A DNA stretch of 64,000 nucleotides. Origin: Desmodesmus armatus. Taxonomy: Eukaryota > Chlorophyta > Chlorophyceae > Sphaeropleales > Scenedesmaceae. The notes under the pieces were generated by a model. The model saw nothing but the letters and a program-made list of their open reading frames with translations, was not told the origin of the DNA and searched no databases. Location: the NCBI GenBank assembly GCA_007449985.2, contig VIIQ02000287.1:1-64000 (forward strand), given 5' to 3'. Position 1 is the first letter of the stretch. The number at the start of each line of letters is the position of its first letter. Below are positions 10,778 to 22,316 of this stretch, piece by piece. The position numbers and the translations under genes were made by a program.

Positions 10778-13363
10778 CAGCTGTCTTTGACCAGGACTTA
10801 GCTCAGGAGTTGCCCCTCGACCAGACCGCCCTTGACTATGTGTCAGAGATGGCGCGCCGCCACGATCCTAATATGCCTGTTGAGAAGGTCAGGGCAGCAC
10901 TGGGAGCACTGGGACTGACTGGACCACTGCCCCTGCAGGTGGGTGTGACTTGGGGGGGGGGGGGTAGGTGGATTGTTGAAAGGAGAATGGGTTGATGCAT
11001 GTTAGGGGGCTAACAGGGTGTTGGCAGGTTTCTGGAATGCGTGAATCTATGTGTGGCCGTCATGACCCTAGTTTATCGATGGAGAGGTCAGGGCAGCACT
11101 GGGAGCGCTGGGACTGATAGGACCACTGCCCCTGCAGGTGGGTGATGTATATTTGTGTGTGCAGGGGGGGGGAGGGGGGGCTGTTGAAAAGGGGGTGCAG
11201 GTGTTGAAATTGCAGTGTTTACTTATTTGTGTGTGTAAAAATCGTGAGGGTGTTGAAAAGCCGCCCTTGACTATGTGTCAGAGATGGCGCGCCGCTACGA
11301 TCCTAATATACCAGTGGAGAAGGTCAGGGCAGCACTGGGAGCGCTGGGACTGACTGGACCACTGCCCCTGCAGGTGGGTGGAGTGTGCGTCCTGTTCGTG
11401 AGTGCATATTGTGTGTGGGGGGGGGGTGCTTGAAAGGGGAGACGACCGGTTTTGGAAGTTGCAGGTTAGGGGGTCCTTTCCAAAATCACTGCTTGATCAG
11501 ACCGCCCATGTGTGCTACCTATGCGTGGCGGTTACTCAGCTATGCTGTGGCTGCTACTGCTGCTGCCTGCTGTCGTTGTTTGCTGCTGCTGCAGACCATT
11601 GGCAGCCTGAGTGGTGGTGAGAAGGCGCGTGTTGCCCTGGCCGTGTTTGCGCTGGTGCCTGCAAACGTGTTGCTGCTGGATGAGGCCAGCAACCACCTGG
11701 ACGCACATACACTGGAGGTGCTCACAGGTGAGACCGGACCTGTCTAGTCGACCATTTGGACCCCTCACAGAGCAATCCTGCATTTTACAGCCGTCCCTCC
11801 CCTTCCTACCTCTCACCCCCCCCCCCCCCAACATCATTATGCCAATGTGTTGCTGCTGGATGAGGCCAGCAAGCACTTGGATGCACATACACTGGAGGTG
11901 CTCACAGGTGAGACCGGACCTGCCACCTTTCAGCCCCTGCATTGCCGTCTCTCCCCCCTCTTGTGCAGTCGCCACCCCTCCCCCCCACCTCAACCACTCC
12001 ATACCCCCACCACTTCCCACAACCCCGCTTTTGCAGCAGCCCTTCACCCCAGCCAGTCACCTCTCCCCCCCCCCCCCCCCCCCCCCCCCCCCGTCCTCCA
12101 CAGGTACCCTTCAAGGCTTTGGTGGTGCCATCGTAGCCATCACCAACAACCCCGCCTTTGCAGCAGCACTGCGGCCCTCTCAACCCAACCCTAGCTCAGT
12201 CTTCCCTTCCTGCCTTCACCCCCCCACACACACACACAGCACCCACCCACCCCCATTCTGTATTTCCGTCCACTTTACAGGTGCCCTTCAAGGCTTTGGT
12301 GGCGCTATCGTTGCCATCACCCACAACCCCGCCTTTGCAGCAGCCCTGCAGCCTACACACATCCTGCGCGTGGCAGGAGGCAGTGCCAAGCTGAGTGAGC
12401 ACAAGGGGGCACTCAGCCCAAAGGACTTTGAACACAGCCACAAAAGCAGCAGCAATGGCAAAGGCAACAGCGCTGCCGGCAGCAGACGGGTGAGAGAGGG
12501 GGTGCTGCTTGATTGTTTAAGCCAGAAGGGGTCGTGTGGGCAGTTGAGCTGTCCGAGTGCATCCAAGCTGAGTGCAGCCAAGCTGACACTGTAGGGATTG
12601 GTGTTGACCGGGCGTAGCAAAGCTGAGTGAACACAAGGGGACACTGAGCCCCAAGCATTTTGAACACAGCCACAAAGCCAGCAGTGGTGCGAAGAACAGC
12701 AGCGCTGCCGGCAGAAGGGTGAGAGGGGGGGGGTGCTTGATTGTTTGAGCCGGATGCCCGGGCATATGTGGAGTTGAGTTGTCCTAGATAGTGACAACCT
12801 GAGTGAACACAGAGGGGCGGTCAGCCCCCATGGACTTCTAACCAACAGCAGCAATTGCAGCAGCAGTGCTGGCAACAAGTTGTAAAGAAGGGTGGACAGG
12901 GGTAGCACTACATTCCGGGTAGGAAGTGCCATGGTGATACAAGCCCTAGGGCAACAAGGACAGCCTCCATTACTGTGGTTTGGACTTCAGGCAACTAGGA
13001 TGTAGCTTTTAGTGGACATCTGAGACATGGTCATGACACCTGGCACCCGTTTGCCTCCACACCCAAGGGCGGGATGTGGATTGGGTCCCAGGGCTTGCAT
13101 TGGGTCGGCTGGGTCTCTCGAGGCCTTTTGTTATCCTCGAAGCAAAGGTAACAGATACTGACTGACTCACTCACTGACCCTTGCTGCCTGTGCTATAGGG
13201 TTCCACCACCTCCAAGGCCCCCGTCAGCAGCAGCAGCAACAGCAGCAGCACCACCACTACAGCCAAAGGCAGCAGCAAGAGCAAAGGCAGCCCCTCCACT
13301 GCCGCCACCACGACAAGCAGTAGCAAAACTAGCAGCAATAGTACAAGCAGCAGCAAGAGCAGT

Positions 13364-13394
<31 letters not shown>

Positions 13395-13648
13395 AGAAGC
13401 CAGCCCGCAAGCGCACCACCCTTTCATTCAAGGAGCGCTTGCGGTATGAGGAGCTCTGTGCTCAGCTGGAGAAGCTGCAGGCCCGGCGGGCTGAGTTGGA
13501 GGGCCAGGTTACTAACCTGGCCCAGTCTGGGGGTGGGCCAGGTAGTGACTTGGAGGCTGCTGCTCTGAAGCTGGCCCAAGTGTCTGAAGAGGCAGATGCT
13601 GCTGAAATGGAGTGGCTGGAGCTTGCTGAGCTTGCTGGAGACTTGTGA
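6083..13648 (+). CDS. ABC-F ATPase, plastid-type (ABCF5/Uup-like), complete, 866 aa
   Basis: Soluble twin-ATPase ABC protein without membrane domains; the family acts on ribosomes. Twelve exons close in frame: 6083-6472, 6688-6744, 7117-7246, 7478-7697, 7922-8124, 8313-8578, 9010-9190, 10034-10237, 10781-10938, 11595-11727, 12281-12489, 13199-13648. Site 1: Walker A GANGAGKS (about 154-161), signature FSGGWQ (277-282), Walker [13 protein letters not shown] (311-322), switch His in VSHD (345). Site 2: GPNGAGKS (518-525), LSGGEKAR (608-615), [12 protein letters not shown] (628-639), switch His in ITHN (662). Residues 718-785 are a Ser/Thr linker, followed by a Uup/ABCF5-like coiled coil to the C terminus. 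The first 100 residues are Ser/Ala/Arg-rich and suggest a chloroplast transit peptide (inference). An in-frame upstream start is possible. Partial exon copies crowd the introns. The ABCF5 subfamily is my best guess. Confidence 0.88.
6893..6922 (+). repeat. 30-base poly(G) tract in ABC-F intron 2
   Basis: An uninterrupted run of 30 G in the intron between exons 2 and 3; a run of about 20 C (interrupted once by G) precedes the acceptor of the same intron at 7091-7109. The tracts could pair in the transcript or form a G-quadruplex. Read length at such runs is unreliable. Confidence 0.9.
6938..6966 (+). repeat. Copy of the ABC-F exon 2 3' end with donor
   Basis: This repeats the last 15 bases of exon 2 plus the donor and first intron bases (real junction at 6744/6745), with a few substitutions. 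It directly follows the poly(G) tract and lacks an acceptor of its own. Confidence 0.75.
8684..8810 (+). repeat. Diverged copy of the ABC-F exon 6 3' part with donor
   Basis: It encodes a diverged version of the last roughly 40 residues of exon 6 ([16 protein letters not shown] against [16 protein letters not shown]) and ends in AAG followed by GTGGGG, as the real exon ends at 8578. A G-run precedes it. It carries many substitutions but no indel across the recognisable part. Confidence 0.75.
9301..9580 (+). repeat. Tandem copies of the ABC-F exon 7 3' part
   Basis: A long copy at 9301-9415 repeats exon 7 from [15 protein letters not shown] to AVGWGTRPG, with [10 protein letters not shown] in place of [10 protein letters not shown]. 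Two shorter copies (about 9468-9512 and 9539-9578) repeat only the AVGWGTRPG end and the donor-proximal bases. C-runs lie between them. The long copy could serve as an alternative exon end, because it keeps the reading frame and a GT. Confidence 0.75.
10320..10402 (+). repeat. Copy of the ABC-F exon 8 3' end (Walker A 2 region)
   Basis: Nearly identical to 10156-10237, covering [19 protein letters not shown] and the donor, offset by 164-165 bp. It begins after a G-run. It lacks the GPNGAG part of Walker A and has no clear acceptor. Confidence 0.8.
11085..11373 (+). repeat. Two 3'-end copies of ABC-F exon 9
   Basis: Copies at about 11085-11138 and 11262-11373 repeat the end of the exon at 10781-10938 ([17 protein letters not shown]), each followed by GTGGGTG. 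The second is longer and reaches back to [12 protein letters not shown]-rich intron stretches separate them. A short echo of the DQTA segment appears again near 11490. Confidence 0.8.
11840..11908 (+). repeat. Copy of the ABC-F exon 10 3' end (Walker B 2)
   Basis: It repeats [19 protein letters not shown] and the donor of the exon ending at 11727, with N to K changed in the motif (real exon ASNHLD). It is preceded by a C-run. No acceptor gives it a clear role. Confidence 0.75.
12065..12092 (+). repeat. Poly(C) tract of 28 before an acceptor-like site
   Basis: An uninterrupted C run in ABC-F intron 10, about a dozen bases before the CAG that opens the exon copy at 12104. It is a clear example of the C-tract-before-acceptor pattern. 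Confidence 0.9.
12099..12178 (+). repeat. Extra copy of the ABC-F exon 11 5' part, switch His replaced
   Basis: It has its own acceptor (CAG ending at 12103) and in-frame coding [19 protein letters not shown], where the real exon (12281) has [19 protein letters not shown]. Position 662 is thus Asn instead of the switch His. After AAAL it diverges from the real exon and shows no obvious donor. Confidence 0.75.
12610..12850 (+). repeat. Two diverged copies of the ABC-F exon 11 3' part
   Basis: 12615-12718 repeats [20 protein letters not shown] and the donor; 12790-12880 is a more decayed version. Both lie downstream of the real exon end at 12489. Confidence 0.7.
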
Positions 13649-13766
13649 TTGGTGGACGGTGTTGCAAGCTGGGCGGGTTTACTTGAGGGGCCAGGTTACG
13701 ACCCTGGCCCTTTTTTGGGGTGTGGCTTAGGCTGCCATCTTGGCCTACCCCAGATGGGCCAGGTGT

Positions 13767-13878
13767 TGATGTGGTTATCCTAGAGGCTACTGCTCTGAAG
13801 CTGGCCCAAGTGTCTGAGGAGGCGGATGCTGCTGAGATGGAGTGGCTAGAGCTTGCTGAGCTTGCTGGAGACTTGTGT
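13767..13878 (+). repeat. Copy of the ABC-F last exon's 3' part after the stop
   Basis: It repeats the end of the coding sequence ([20 protein letters not shown] to GDL) about 230 bp downstream, but reads through where the gene stops at 13648. It presumably lies in the 3' UTR or beyond. Confidence 0.8.
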
Positions 13879-13879
13879 T

Positions 13880-15250
13880 TGATCTGCAGCTGTCATGCAT
13901 TTGTGTGTTGTTTGGAACAGAGAGTGTGTGTGAGTGCCATTTGGATCAGAGAGTGTGTGAGAGGCAAGAGAGTGACGTGACATGGTTCCGCCCTGCCTCT
14001 CCTGTGGTTGGGAGGTGGCTGCCTATGGGCCAGTCACGTGGCATGTGGATACGTGGCTGCCCGTGAGATGCCTTGGTGCTGTTTGCCATGGTGCTCAGCA
14101 CCATGGCAAACGGTTTGCCATTATGGCATGGCTCCCTGTTACAGCAAGAAAGGCGTCACAGCAGCTAAGGAGGCATGACTCCTGTAGTGACACTGCGGGA
14201 GCCTGCTGAGATTGTTTGTCGCAAGAGTGTACAGTGAGAGCAAACAAGAGACTGAGAGCGAGTGAGATGCCGTGTGTGTATGTGTAATCAGAGCAACGGT
14301 AGGGCCGGTTGCCACAGGTGGGGCCGGACTTGTAACCGACTTGTGGGTATCAGACAGGTGTAGTTACGTACTTTGCTAATTGGCATGGTCCGCACCCATG
14401 CAGGTGATGGTGGGCAAGCAAGCCAATGGACCTGATAATGACGTGGCTGCTATGAAGGTGGTTGCAGCGTTGGCAACCAACAAGGCTTGGAGCTGCTGGA
14501 TGGAATCGGTTCAAGCATTACTAAAATGCTCCACAGGGTCACGGTGCAATGGGTGTGGAGAGTACCGCTCAGCGGTGAAAGTATCCACTTGTAACAACCC
14601 CCCCCCCCCCAAAAATGGGTAGTGACAGCAGCAATGAGACACGCTCGGCGTGTTCCACCAAACAAAGCTTTGCAAAATAATACAACTGCAAATCACCCTG
14701 TAAGGTCCTGCTACATGATTGCCAATTGGCCAGAAACGGTGCACGATGCATATGGTCGCCTTCGCTGTGCGCCCGGCAACGGTTGCGCGCGACCGCTGTA
14801 AGACACAGAGTTGTCTCGAACGTCATGATTTTAGCTCCCTTGAGTTACAAGTGGCTTGAACTGTGAGTGTTGCGCACGTGCGCAAGTGCACTTTCCTTGG
14901 ACCTGGACGAAGCTGAAGGTCAGTGGAAGGGTGCAGTGCGCACCAAGGTTCAACCACACAGTCCAACGGCATTGCCAGCGCGCTGAACGAGGGTGCATTT
15001 ACAGTCCCCAGCAGCACAAACTGTATGCTGCTCGTGTACAAGGCCAGACCAACAATTGGGCAACTGCAGCAAGCACCAGGCAAAGCAAGGTGAGCATTGT
15101 CCCAATGTTCTTGCACCTGTCGAAATCATCTTCCCCTCAGCGTGCAAGAGCAGCAAGCTGTCCCCAGAGTGGATGAAGCTGTCCAAGGTGGATGGACTTG
15201 CAACTGCAGCAACACCGTGCACAGCTCGCCTAGTCGACGTTTAGGTGTGT
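13880..15250. other. Intergenic stretch, no gene recognised
   Basis: It holds the ABC-F 3' flank, a TGTAA near 14283 that could act as the algal polyadenylation signal, and the palindrome at 14081. Frames here are short and show no family motif. An AT-richer part follows 14590, after a C-run and A-run. Confidence 0.4.
14081..14111. repeat. Near-perfect palindrome, 15-bp arms, 1-base centre
   Basis: The arms read GTTTGCCATGGTGCT and its reverse complement around a single C. It lies about 430 bp after the ABC-F stop, and a further GGTTTGCCA follows at once. It could be a transcript hairpin or the relic of a small foldback element. Confidence 0.75.
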
Positions 15251-16185
15251 ATGGCTCCTCCTCATGCATACAGGATGGATGACACAGAGGAAGTCTTGCT
15301 GCTGGACCTTCCAGACCCCTGCTTGCTGGCTGTGCTGCGCTGCTGTGCCAGTGACCTTCCCACCCTGTTCAGTGCTGCCAGGGCGCACAGCAGGCTGCAC
15401 CAGGCAGCAGCAGCGGCACTCAGCAGCATCAGCACCACAGTACACAACCAGGATCAGCTCCGCAGCCTGAAAAGGTACCTAGCCAACCACACACCCGAGG
15501 TTGTGCATTTGGCAGTGCAGTGGGCAGGCAGCAGGCAGCAGTATGTGCGAGAGCTGCCGCCAGGCTTGAAGCTTCGCAGCCTTGATATGACTGGCTTGGG
15601 AGTCCAGCTAGGAGGGGACAGCTGGGGGGTGCTTCCACCTGGGTCACACCTCACAAAGCTCCGCCTCAATAACTGCTGCCTACTCAGTAGGCGGTCATCG
15701 GATGGGCTCACTACAGCGCTGAAGGCACAGCAGAACCTGCAGCACCTGGCTGTAAACAACCCCACGATTGAACGTGCAAACCGCACAGGCTACACAGCAT
15801 ATCATGCCCAGCTGAGTCCCGACATTTTTCAGTGCCTCTTGCATCTCACATAGAACGTCTAACGCCCGGGTGGCGTCAGTACTGCATCGATTCCGTCCTA
15901 CTGTTTTTGATGCACAGGGTGTACCCTGGATTGTGACTGGGCTGTCACAGGCGGCTACTAGTTATCTGGGTGACGCTTTCTGATTGCAGGGCTGCTGCTG
16001 CCCAAGTGCTAAACAGTTGCTGCTGCTGGGCTGCTGCTGCTGGACTTGCTGCTGCTGATGGCCCTTCACGGCCTTCCAAGGCCCTGGAACGTAGCGCTTT
16101 CAAGATTGCAACTACATGTGACACGCTCGAGCACCATTATGGCACTGAACTGGTCGCTCACACTCTGGGCTCAACTGCAAGCTTG

Positions 16186-16216
<31 letters not shown>

Positions 16217-18442
16217 GAGTGAACAAAGCTGCTGCGCCCTTGCATGCCTACCCTGTGCCTGCGTCGCTGCTGGGCAAAATTCAGCTGAAGTTCTTATGTC
16301 TTCGGCACGCGCATCCACAGCTGACGGACTGTTAGTCACCCATTACTCAACCCCGCACTTGTCTCGCAGACTCAACCCAAGGGCCCCATGAAACGTTTTT
16401 TAATTCTTATCCTCAATCACCTTTTCCTTGCCCTGTTGTGTACGGTGCACTTTGCACGTGCAAGGAAATTGCGTCCATGAAATTAGTGACGCTATTCAAC
16501 CAGACTATTGCGGCACACAGGCGTGCCCCAGCCGTCACCGACAAATACGTACGTACATCGTGGCATTTTTCCTTTTGACGTTCTCGTAACCAGCAGCTGC
16601 AGCAATGTTGGCGTTTGCTACCGCAGCATCCATACCCAGCATACAAAGGACATCATTACTTCTTATAACCACAACATTCCTGAACGACTAGCCAAGACCT
16701 GCTGTGGCACCTCTTGGACCTTACTTCAGACCAGTTTTGGCAGTCATGTGTGTGGGTGTGAGACCCGTGCGCTGTATTGGCATCTATTCCTAAAGGAATC
16801 GATGCAATACCTGGACTTGGAGGGTATGGACTTGTTTCAGTCCAGCACAGAACTGTCGCAGGGGCTTCATCAGCTAACACGCCTTCGATGCCTGCGGCTT
16901 GCGCTTTACCCAAGCAACCGCCCAGTCAGCATCACACCCAGCCTTTTGACAGGCATGCAGCTGACACAGCTTGAGACTGATCGATCTGTCCGGCTGGACT
17001 TCGCTGCACTGGCGCACATGCCGCAGCTGCAACACCTGAAGGCGTGTGTTGGCGTTCGCAACGACATGGAGCCAGCTTCGAGCCAGGACGTTGGTGCAGC
17101 CATCTCTGAGGTGCGGCACCTGACGCAGCTGACACACCTGAGCTTGTGGTTCAGAGCCTCTGAAGGCAAGCATCCGCAGGGCCCTGCAGCTGCAGCAGCA
17201 TACTCGGCACTCACGGCTAGCAGTCACCTGCAGCATCTGGAGCGCTGTGCGCTGACAACACTGTGCCTGCAGATGCATGGAGGTACCTCGTGCCCCCTGA
17301 CGCAACATATGCGCTCGGCGACAGCTGCGCTCGCACGGCCGCCGAATGTGTAAATGCTTTGCTGAGATGCGTTGGATATGCACCAGTCGCGCTGCGACCG
17401 TGCATGCTGCTGCCTTGCAGTCGGTTCAATGACAGGTTTGAGGAACTACAGTGCCTCACACTCGTGATGGCACAATGACTTGTCCAGAAAAAAGAGAAAA
17501 AGAGAAAGAGAGAGGTTGCAGCACTTGATATATGGGCGGGCCAGACCCGGCACGCTGGGCCTGCCACGTCGTTGCACTTGCGAAACCTTTACATACCTCG
17601 TTCTGGGAGCTGCAGTCTCGTTGGGCCTGAACAGGCTGTTGTTTTATTATCTTGACTTGTATTTATTCTTTGCTCGACCCGGGCTCCACCGGCTGCCAAC
17701 TGTGGACAGTCTGCTGTATCGTCTCACTACTCACTTGAAGTAAAGCAGGATACAATTACTGACAGAGTCGAGCTCAAGAAATAATGCCTGCACACGCACT
17801 CGCCCCAGCCAAAAGCGGCCGAGCATTCGCGGGGCTTTAGGCATAGCGGATGACGTACACCTGTCACTTCCTCAGTGCAGGATCAAGGAAAGATACAAAC
17901 ACTCAAGCAACTACGTACCTAAGCACTTGGCAAAACTGCACAGTGCTACCCAAGCCAGCCACTTGACATGCGTAACAGGACCAGCTGGCCCTTAGGTGCC
18001 ACCCAATCGGGCAGCCAACTCAAACCTCGCGTCAGTTGGACAGTACTCGCTTTGGCAGTACACAGACTGCTGCTGAGATCAGCTGGGGTTGTGCAGACGT
18101 GGCACGTCTGGTTGCTTGCTGCCCTGCGTTGCGCAAGCTGGTAGTATGCGCAGAGTGCAGCTCGCAGCAGCTGGTGCAGCTGTCACACTTGACTCATCGG
18201 AGGGCCTGCGGGAGCTGACAGTTGGGCTGACTCACAACTGGCAGGGTGATGACTCATCGGATGAGTCATCGGATCAGGCTCTAAATGAGATGGCGGCGTT
18301 GGCGCAGCTGACGGCGCTGCAGGGTTTAACAGTGTTGATGTTCGAGGCAGGCGGAAGCTTGAGGAGTGTGCTGAAGCTGTCGCAGCTGCAGCAGCTGAAG
18401 TCCCTGACAGTCTATTGCAACCGTTTCGATGTCGGACTGCAG
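15251..18442 (+). pseudogene. F-box/LRR-type gene, interrupted and frameshifted
   Basis: The first block (ATG 15251, stop 15853) starts with an F-box-like helix segment (LLLDLPDPCLLAVLRCC) and then leucine-rich repeats, stopping in a repeat after CLLHLT. Repeats resume near 16800 (MQYLDLEGMDLF) and run to 17353 with LTRLRCLRL and LTQLTHLSL units. The frame then shifts by one missing base near 17245 to give VPADAWRYLVPP, a phrase I associate with algal LRR proteins. Further LRR coding at 18036-18442 (CPALRKLVV, LRELTVGL, LQQLKSLTV) needs another one-base shift near 18195 and ends at a GTAAGTG donor. The 15854-16795 gap interrupts a repeat and may be an insertion. Such proteins would be SCF substrate receptors. 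It is either a decaying gene or one damaged by base-calling errors; more exons may follow. Confidence 0.6.
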
Positions 18443-20829
18443 GTAAGTGCCTTCGACGACAGTTGCTAGAGACTCATCAGAGGGGTTGGCTCATAACCGC
18501 TAGCTCTTATGTTTCAGAGGCCTACTCTTATGGTCGGTGCATAACTCATTCAATCACTGTCGGACCTAAAGGCTCACTTGGCTTGTGAGTCATTCGTCCA
18601 TGACTCCTGATATGTTGTGTGAAGTGCAACTTCAAAGTACGCCATAGGGTGTCCAATGCACAGTTGCTCATGCTACTGCTCTGGCGATGTTCCGCTTGCA
18701 TGCATTGTGCAGGTGCAAGTTCCCGACGAGGGCGGTGGTTGTGTGTGGCCCCTTGTACTACAGCACCTCTTGTGCTTCAAGCACGACATACCACAGGAGG
18801 CACAGACAGCACAGCAAGATGAACCTTAAACCATCAGCTGATAGGCACAGCCTCTGGGTTTACAGAGATGATGCATCATCTCAGCATGGGGTTGACTGAT
18901 CCAACGCCGTACTTTGCTGAAGTGATTGAGGTGGCAGTCTGGCATGCCAATTTGGCGTGGATTGACACCTGAATGAACCAGCGTCCGTGTGTCTGAAGTG
19001 TGCTGCTGTCAGCACATTCGGTGTTCAACTGACGTCACAACAGCTGTCGGTTAGGAGCGGGTGTCGTCGAGTTGGTGTTGGCTGCATGAGTAGTTCATGC
19101 GGCAGTGCCGCATGAGGGCATCTGCAAACATGGTTGCTGGCCATTTGTCCCCATCGTGCACCTGCCGCAATGTCCAGGCCATCTTGGCTCCTGTTTCTGG
19201 GCTCACAGTCAACACATATGCTGCCTTCTGAATGGGTCCTGCTGGCCTGACCATGCATGCGTCATGACTATGGTCCGGGTGATGCTGCGACCTTCCCCGC
19301 TCTTTGTGTTACAGCAGCGCACCCAGTATGTTACATAGACATTTTTGCCAAACAACAATGGCATTGCCCACCAGGATCTAGCCTATTGCACCGCTTCTGT
19401 GTTATCAAAACCCGTTGATGCTGCATAACACAGTATGGGCAACAAAGGAGGCTTCTTTGTTCCACGTGTGCTGCTGACACATCCTCAGAGGGTCAACAAT
19501 AAGGCACACAAGCGCAACCCCGGGTGGGCCCCACAGGGCAACAGATACAGGCTACTGCACACAGATCTCAACAAGAAGCAGATCAAAGCAACGGCAGGCA
19601 GGAGCGCCGGAAACAGGCTGCAGGGTTGGTGGATGTCAGCAAGGAAAGGAATGCAGTAGACACTCTGGCACCGCCGGTCATAAATGACGGTCATGGGGCA
19701 CCTACTGCAGCTGTGAATGCAAGGGTCCAGCTGGAACTACATCACACTGTCACAACGGCTTTGCGTTGCACCACAACCCTAAAAGCCGCCAGCATTATCA
19801 TCTGCGGTGCTAAGCTCCCTGGCGCTCCTTGGAAGCAGAAAGGCAACAACAACACCCGAACATCACCTCTTGCAACAAACACTTAGCCCTGCTCAACCTG
19901 CAGTACACTGCTGCACTCGGACGCCTGGCATTGGAGCAATGCTACTGCCTCACTCACACCTTCAGCATATGGGGGGAAGTGCATGACAGTTGTCATGGCG
20001 CAACGCTGCTGCCAATAACCACACTATAAAAAGATCAACACATGCTTAGAGTAAGCCAGTGCACACCAGCATCGGTGGTGCAGGCTTACCTGCCAGCACA
20101 AAAACTAGTACGACATCCAAACAGCAACTGTTGCAACACACATTCCACCCTGCTGTAGACCTGCGGTTGGCTGCTGCACTCAGACGCCTTGAATCGGAGC
20201 AAGACTACTGCCGCACGCACATACCTGCAGCTTGCGGGTGGCTAAGGCGCGCTGTGCAAAACAGATCTCAGGGACAGGCCCTGCCACTGGCAGTGCACGC
20301 AGCACTACTGCGGGTAATTCTGATGGTGCAAAACCTTAAATCTTGTGATGGTGCAAAACCTTGAAGTCTCAGCCGCCTCAACCATGGCAGACAATGCCAT
20401 TCAGTGTGGCGACTGTGTCTGCCTGTAACAGTCCGACTAGAGAGAGTCTCTCCCCTCACCCAAAAAAAACCCAGCTGCGCAGTGCTGGGGCAGATGCCGT
20501 CCACAGAGGCTCAGGCAGGGAGGGAGGGTCAAGCATCTGGCCAGGCGTGAGGCAGAGAGGGAAACAGAAACAGCAGGGGCCAGCCTAAATGTGCTCACAA
20601 GCATGCATGCTGTGTACGGAGGCCCCGATTGCTACCTGCTAGATTGCGCGGCAGTGTGCACATGTGGTGGTGCTACAGAGGGGCATCCCAAGAGCTGTGG
20701 CTGGCAGGCCAAAGGGTGTTCGGTTCAAACTTCAAAACACATGGATACAGCGGGAAGAAGCACAGAACCGAATTGTCCTCTGCTTGATGTGCCAAACAAC
20801 CCTTCAAACCCCAGCAGTCAAAGAGACAG

Positions 20830-21430
20830 TCGCCCGAGACTCCGGCGCACATGGCTGCAGCAGCAGCAGCAGCACACAAAATGAGCACAGCTTCGACCGA
20901 TAGCAACAAAACCGCAGCCGCAGCAAAGCCGGTACACCTGCAAAGGAAAACACACTGCAGATCATGGGGTAGTGAGCTGCTACCCGAAGCCCATGCCACA
21001 GACCCTGCCAACAGCCAAGCCAAAACCAACAGCCGCCCAAGACTACGATACACATGGCTGCAGCAGCAGCACACAAAGTGAGCACTTCGTCCAATAGCAA
21101 CATAACTGCTGCAGTAGCAAAACCCAGATGTAGCAAAAAAACACAGGAGAACACACTGCAGATCACGGGGTAGTGAGCTGCTACCCGAAGCCCGTGCCAC
21201 AAACCCTGCCAACATCCCACGCCACGCACAAGCCAAAACCAACAGCGGCCCTAGACTACAATACACATGGCTGCAGCAGCAGCACACAAAGTGAGCACAG
21301 CTTCGTCCAATAGCAACACAACAGCAGCAGCAGCAAAGCCCAGATGTAGCAAAAAAGCACAGGAGAACGCGTCCCAGAAAGCTGCTACCAAGCAGGTCGT
21401 GCCAACAATCCTGCCAGACACCACGCCAGG
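20830..21430. repeat. Minisatellite, about three units of 200-215 bp
   Basis: Units beginning near 20859, 21060 and 21273 share ACACATGGCTGCAGCAGCAG, AGCACACAAA, GAGCACAGCTTCG, CAGATCA(T/C)GGGGTAGTG and GCTACCCGAAGCCC phrases. The copies have diverged by small indels and CAG-number changes. The array starts with a partial unit at about 20830 and decays after 21360. Confidence 0.8.
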
Positions 21431-21734
21431 TGCAAGCTGAACAAGCTCTCTCGCTACTCACAGCTTCTACGCACGCCTTGCAAGGAAGCCCGCCGGAAAC
21501 TAGGCTAGGCACATACAGGACTCTATGCACTGCGCTGCTCACAGCTACCGTGCAACGCATGCATGTGACCCTGCCAACAGTGTTGCGCCACATACTGGAA
21601 GTCATCCACTGCTAAGAGCTCCCAGGCAAATCTGCAGGTCTTAACCCTGCTATCAACCCTCGCTGCGCAACCCTCAGCGATGCAAACACGCTGGCTCGAC
21701 GTACAGCAGGAAAACTGCCTAGATGCAAGCAGTA

Positions 21735-21764
21735 CCACAGACACACACACACACACACACACAC
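21735..21764. repeat. CA dinucleotide microsatellite
   Basis: About 14 CA units in a row, isolated in non-coding sequence. Confidence 0.85.
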
Positions 21765-22316
21765 ACTCATGTGTCAAAACAGACGCTGCCGAACGAAACA
21801 AAGTGCAGCACAAAGGCCCACATGGTATGTGACATGCGTGGTGCAGTAATCACTGCCTGTAGGTGTGGGGTGTATGCCAGCAAACCGCAGGTGCACACTT
21901 ATACAGCATACAGCAGCATGCGTGCCACAATCCTGCACACCTGATACAGCTGCACTGTGACAGTAAAGCCTGACAGCTGCACACAGAACGACGACAGCAG
22001 CCGCCACAGCAGCTGCCCTCTAAAATCAACCCGATAAAACCCTCCTGCAGCACTGTCTGCTCCTGGAAAGCGCATAGCTAGTTCAACCTGCAAGAAGTGA
22101 CTGCTTGCACTCATGCAGCCCCAGCTCGGGGCCCAAGACAGTGCAGTGCATGGCACATGGGACCTCGTCTCCCTCGTCTGCCGCAAAGTTCCGCTGACGC
22201 TCAGGTCTCTTACTGCCCAACATGCCTCACGTGCAGCCCACCATCAGTTAGTGCGTGCACTAACTACATGCGGTAGTGCATGTAACAGCCAGCAACTGCT
22301 GCAGCAGACTAGGACT

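Noticed and set aside
20673..21605. 310-aa minus-strand frame
   Set aside because: It is Cys/Leu-rich and internally repetitive because it follows the minisatellite; no start context or family motif.
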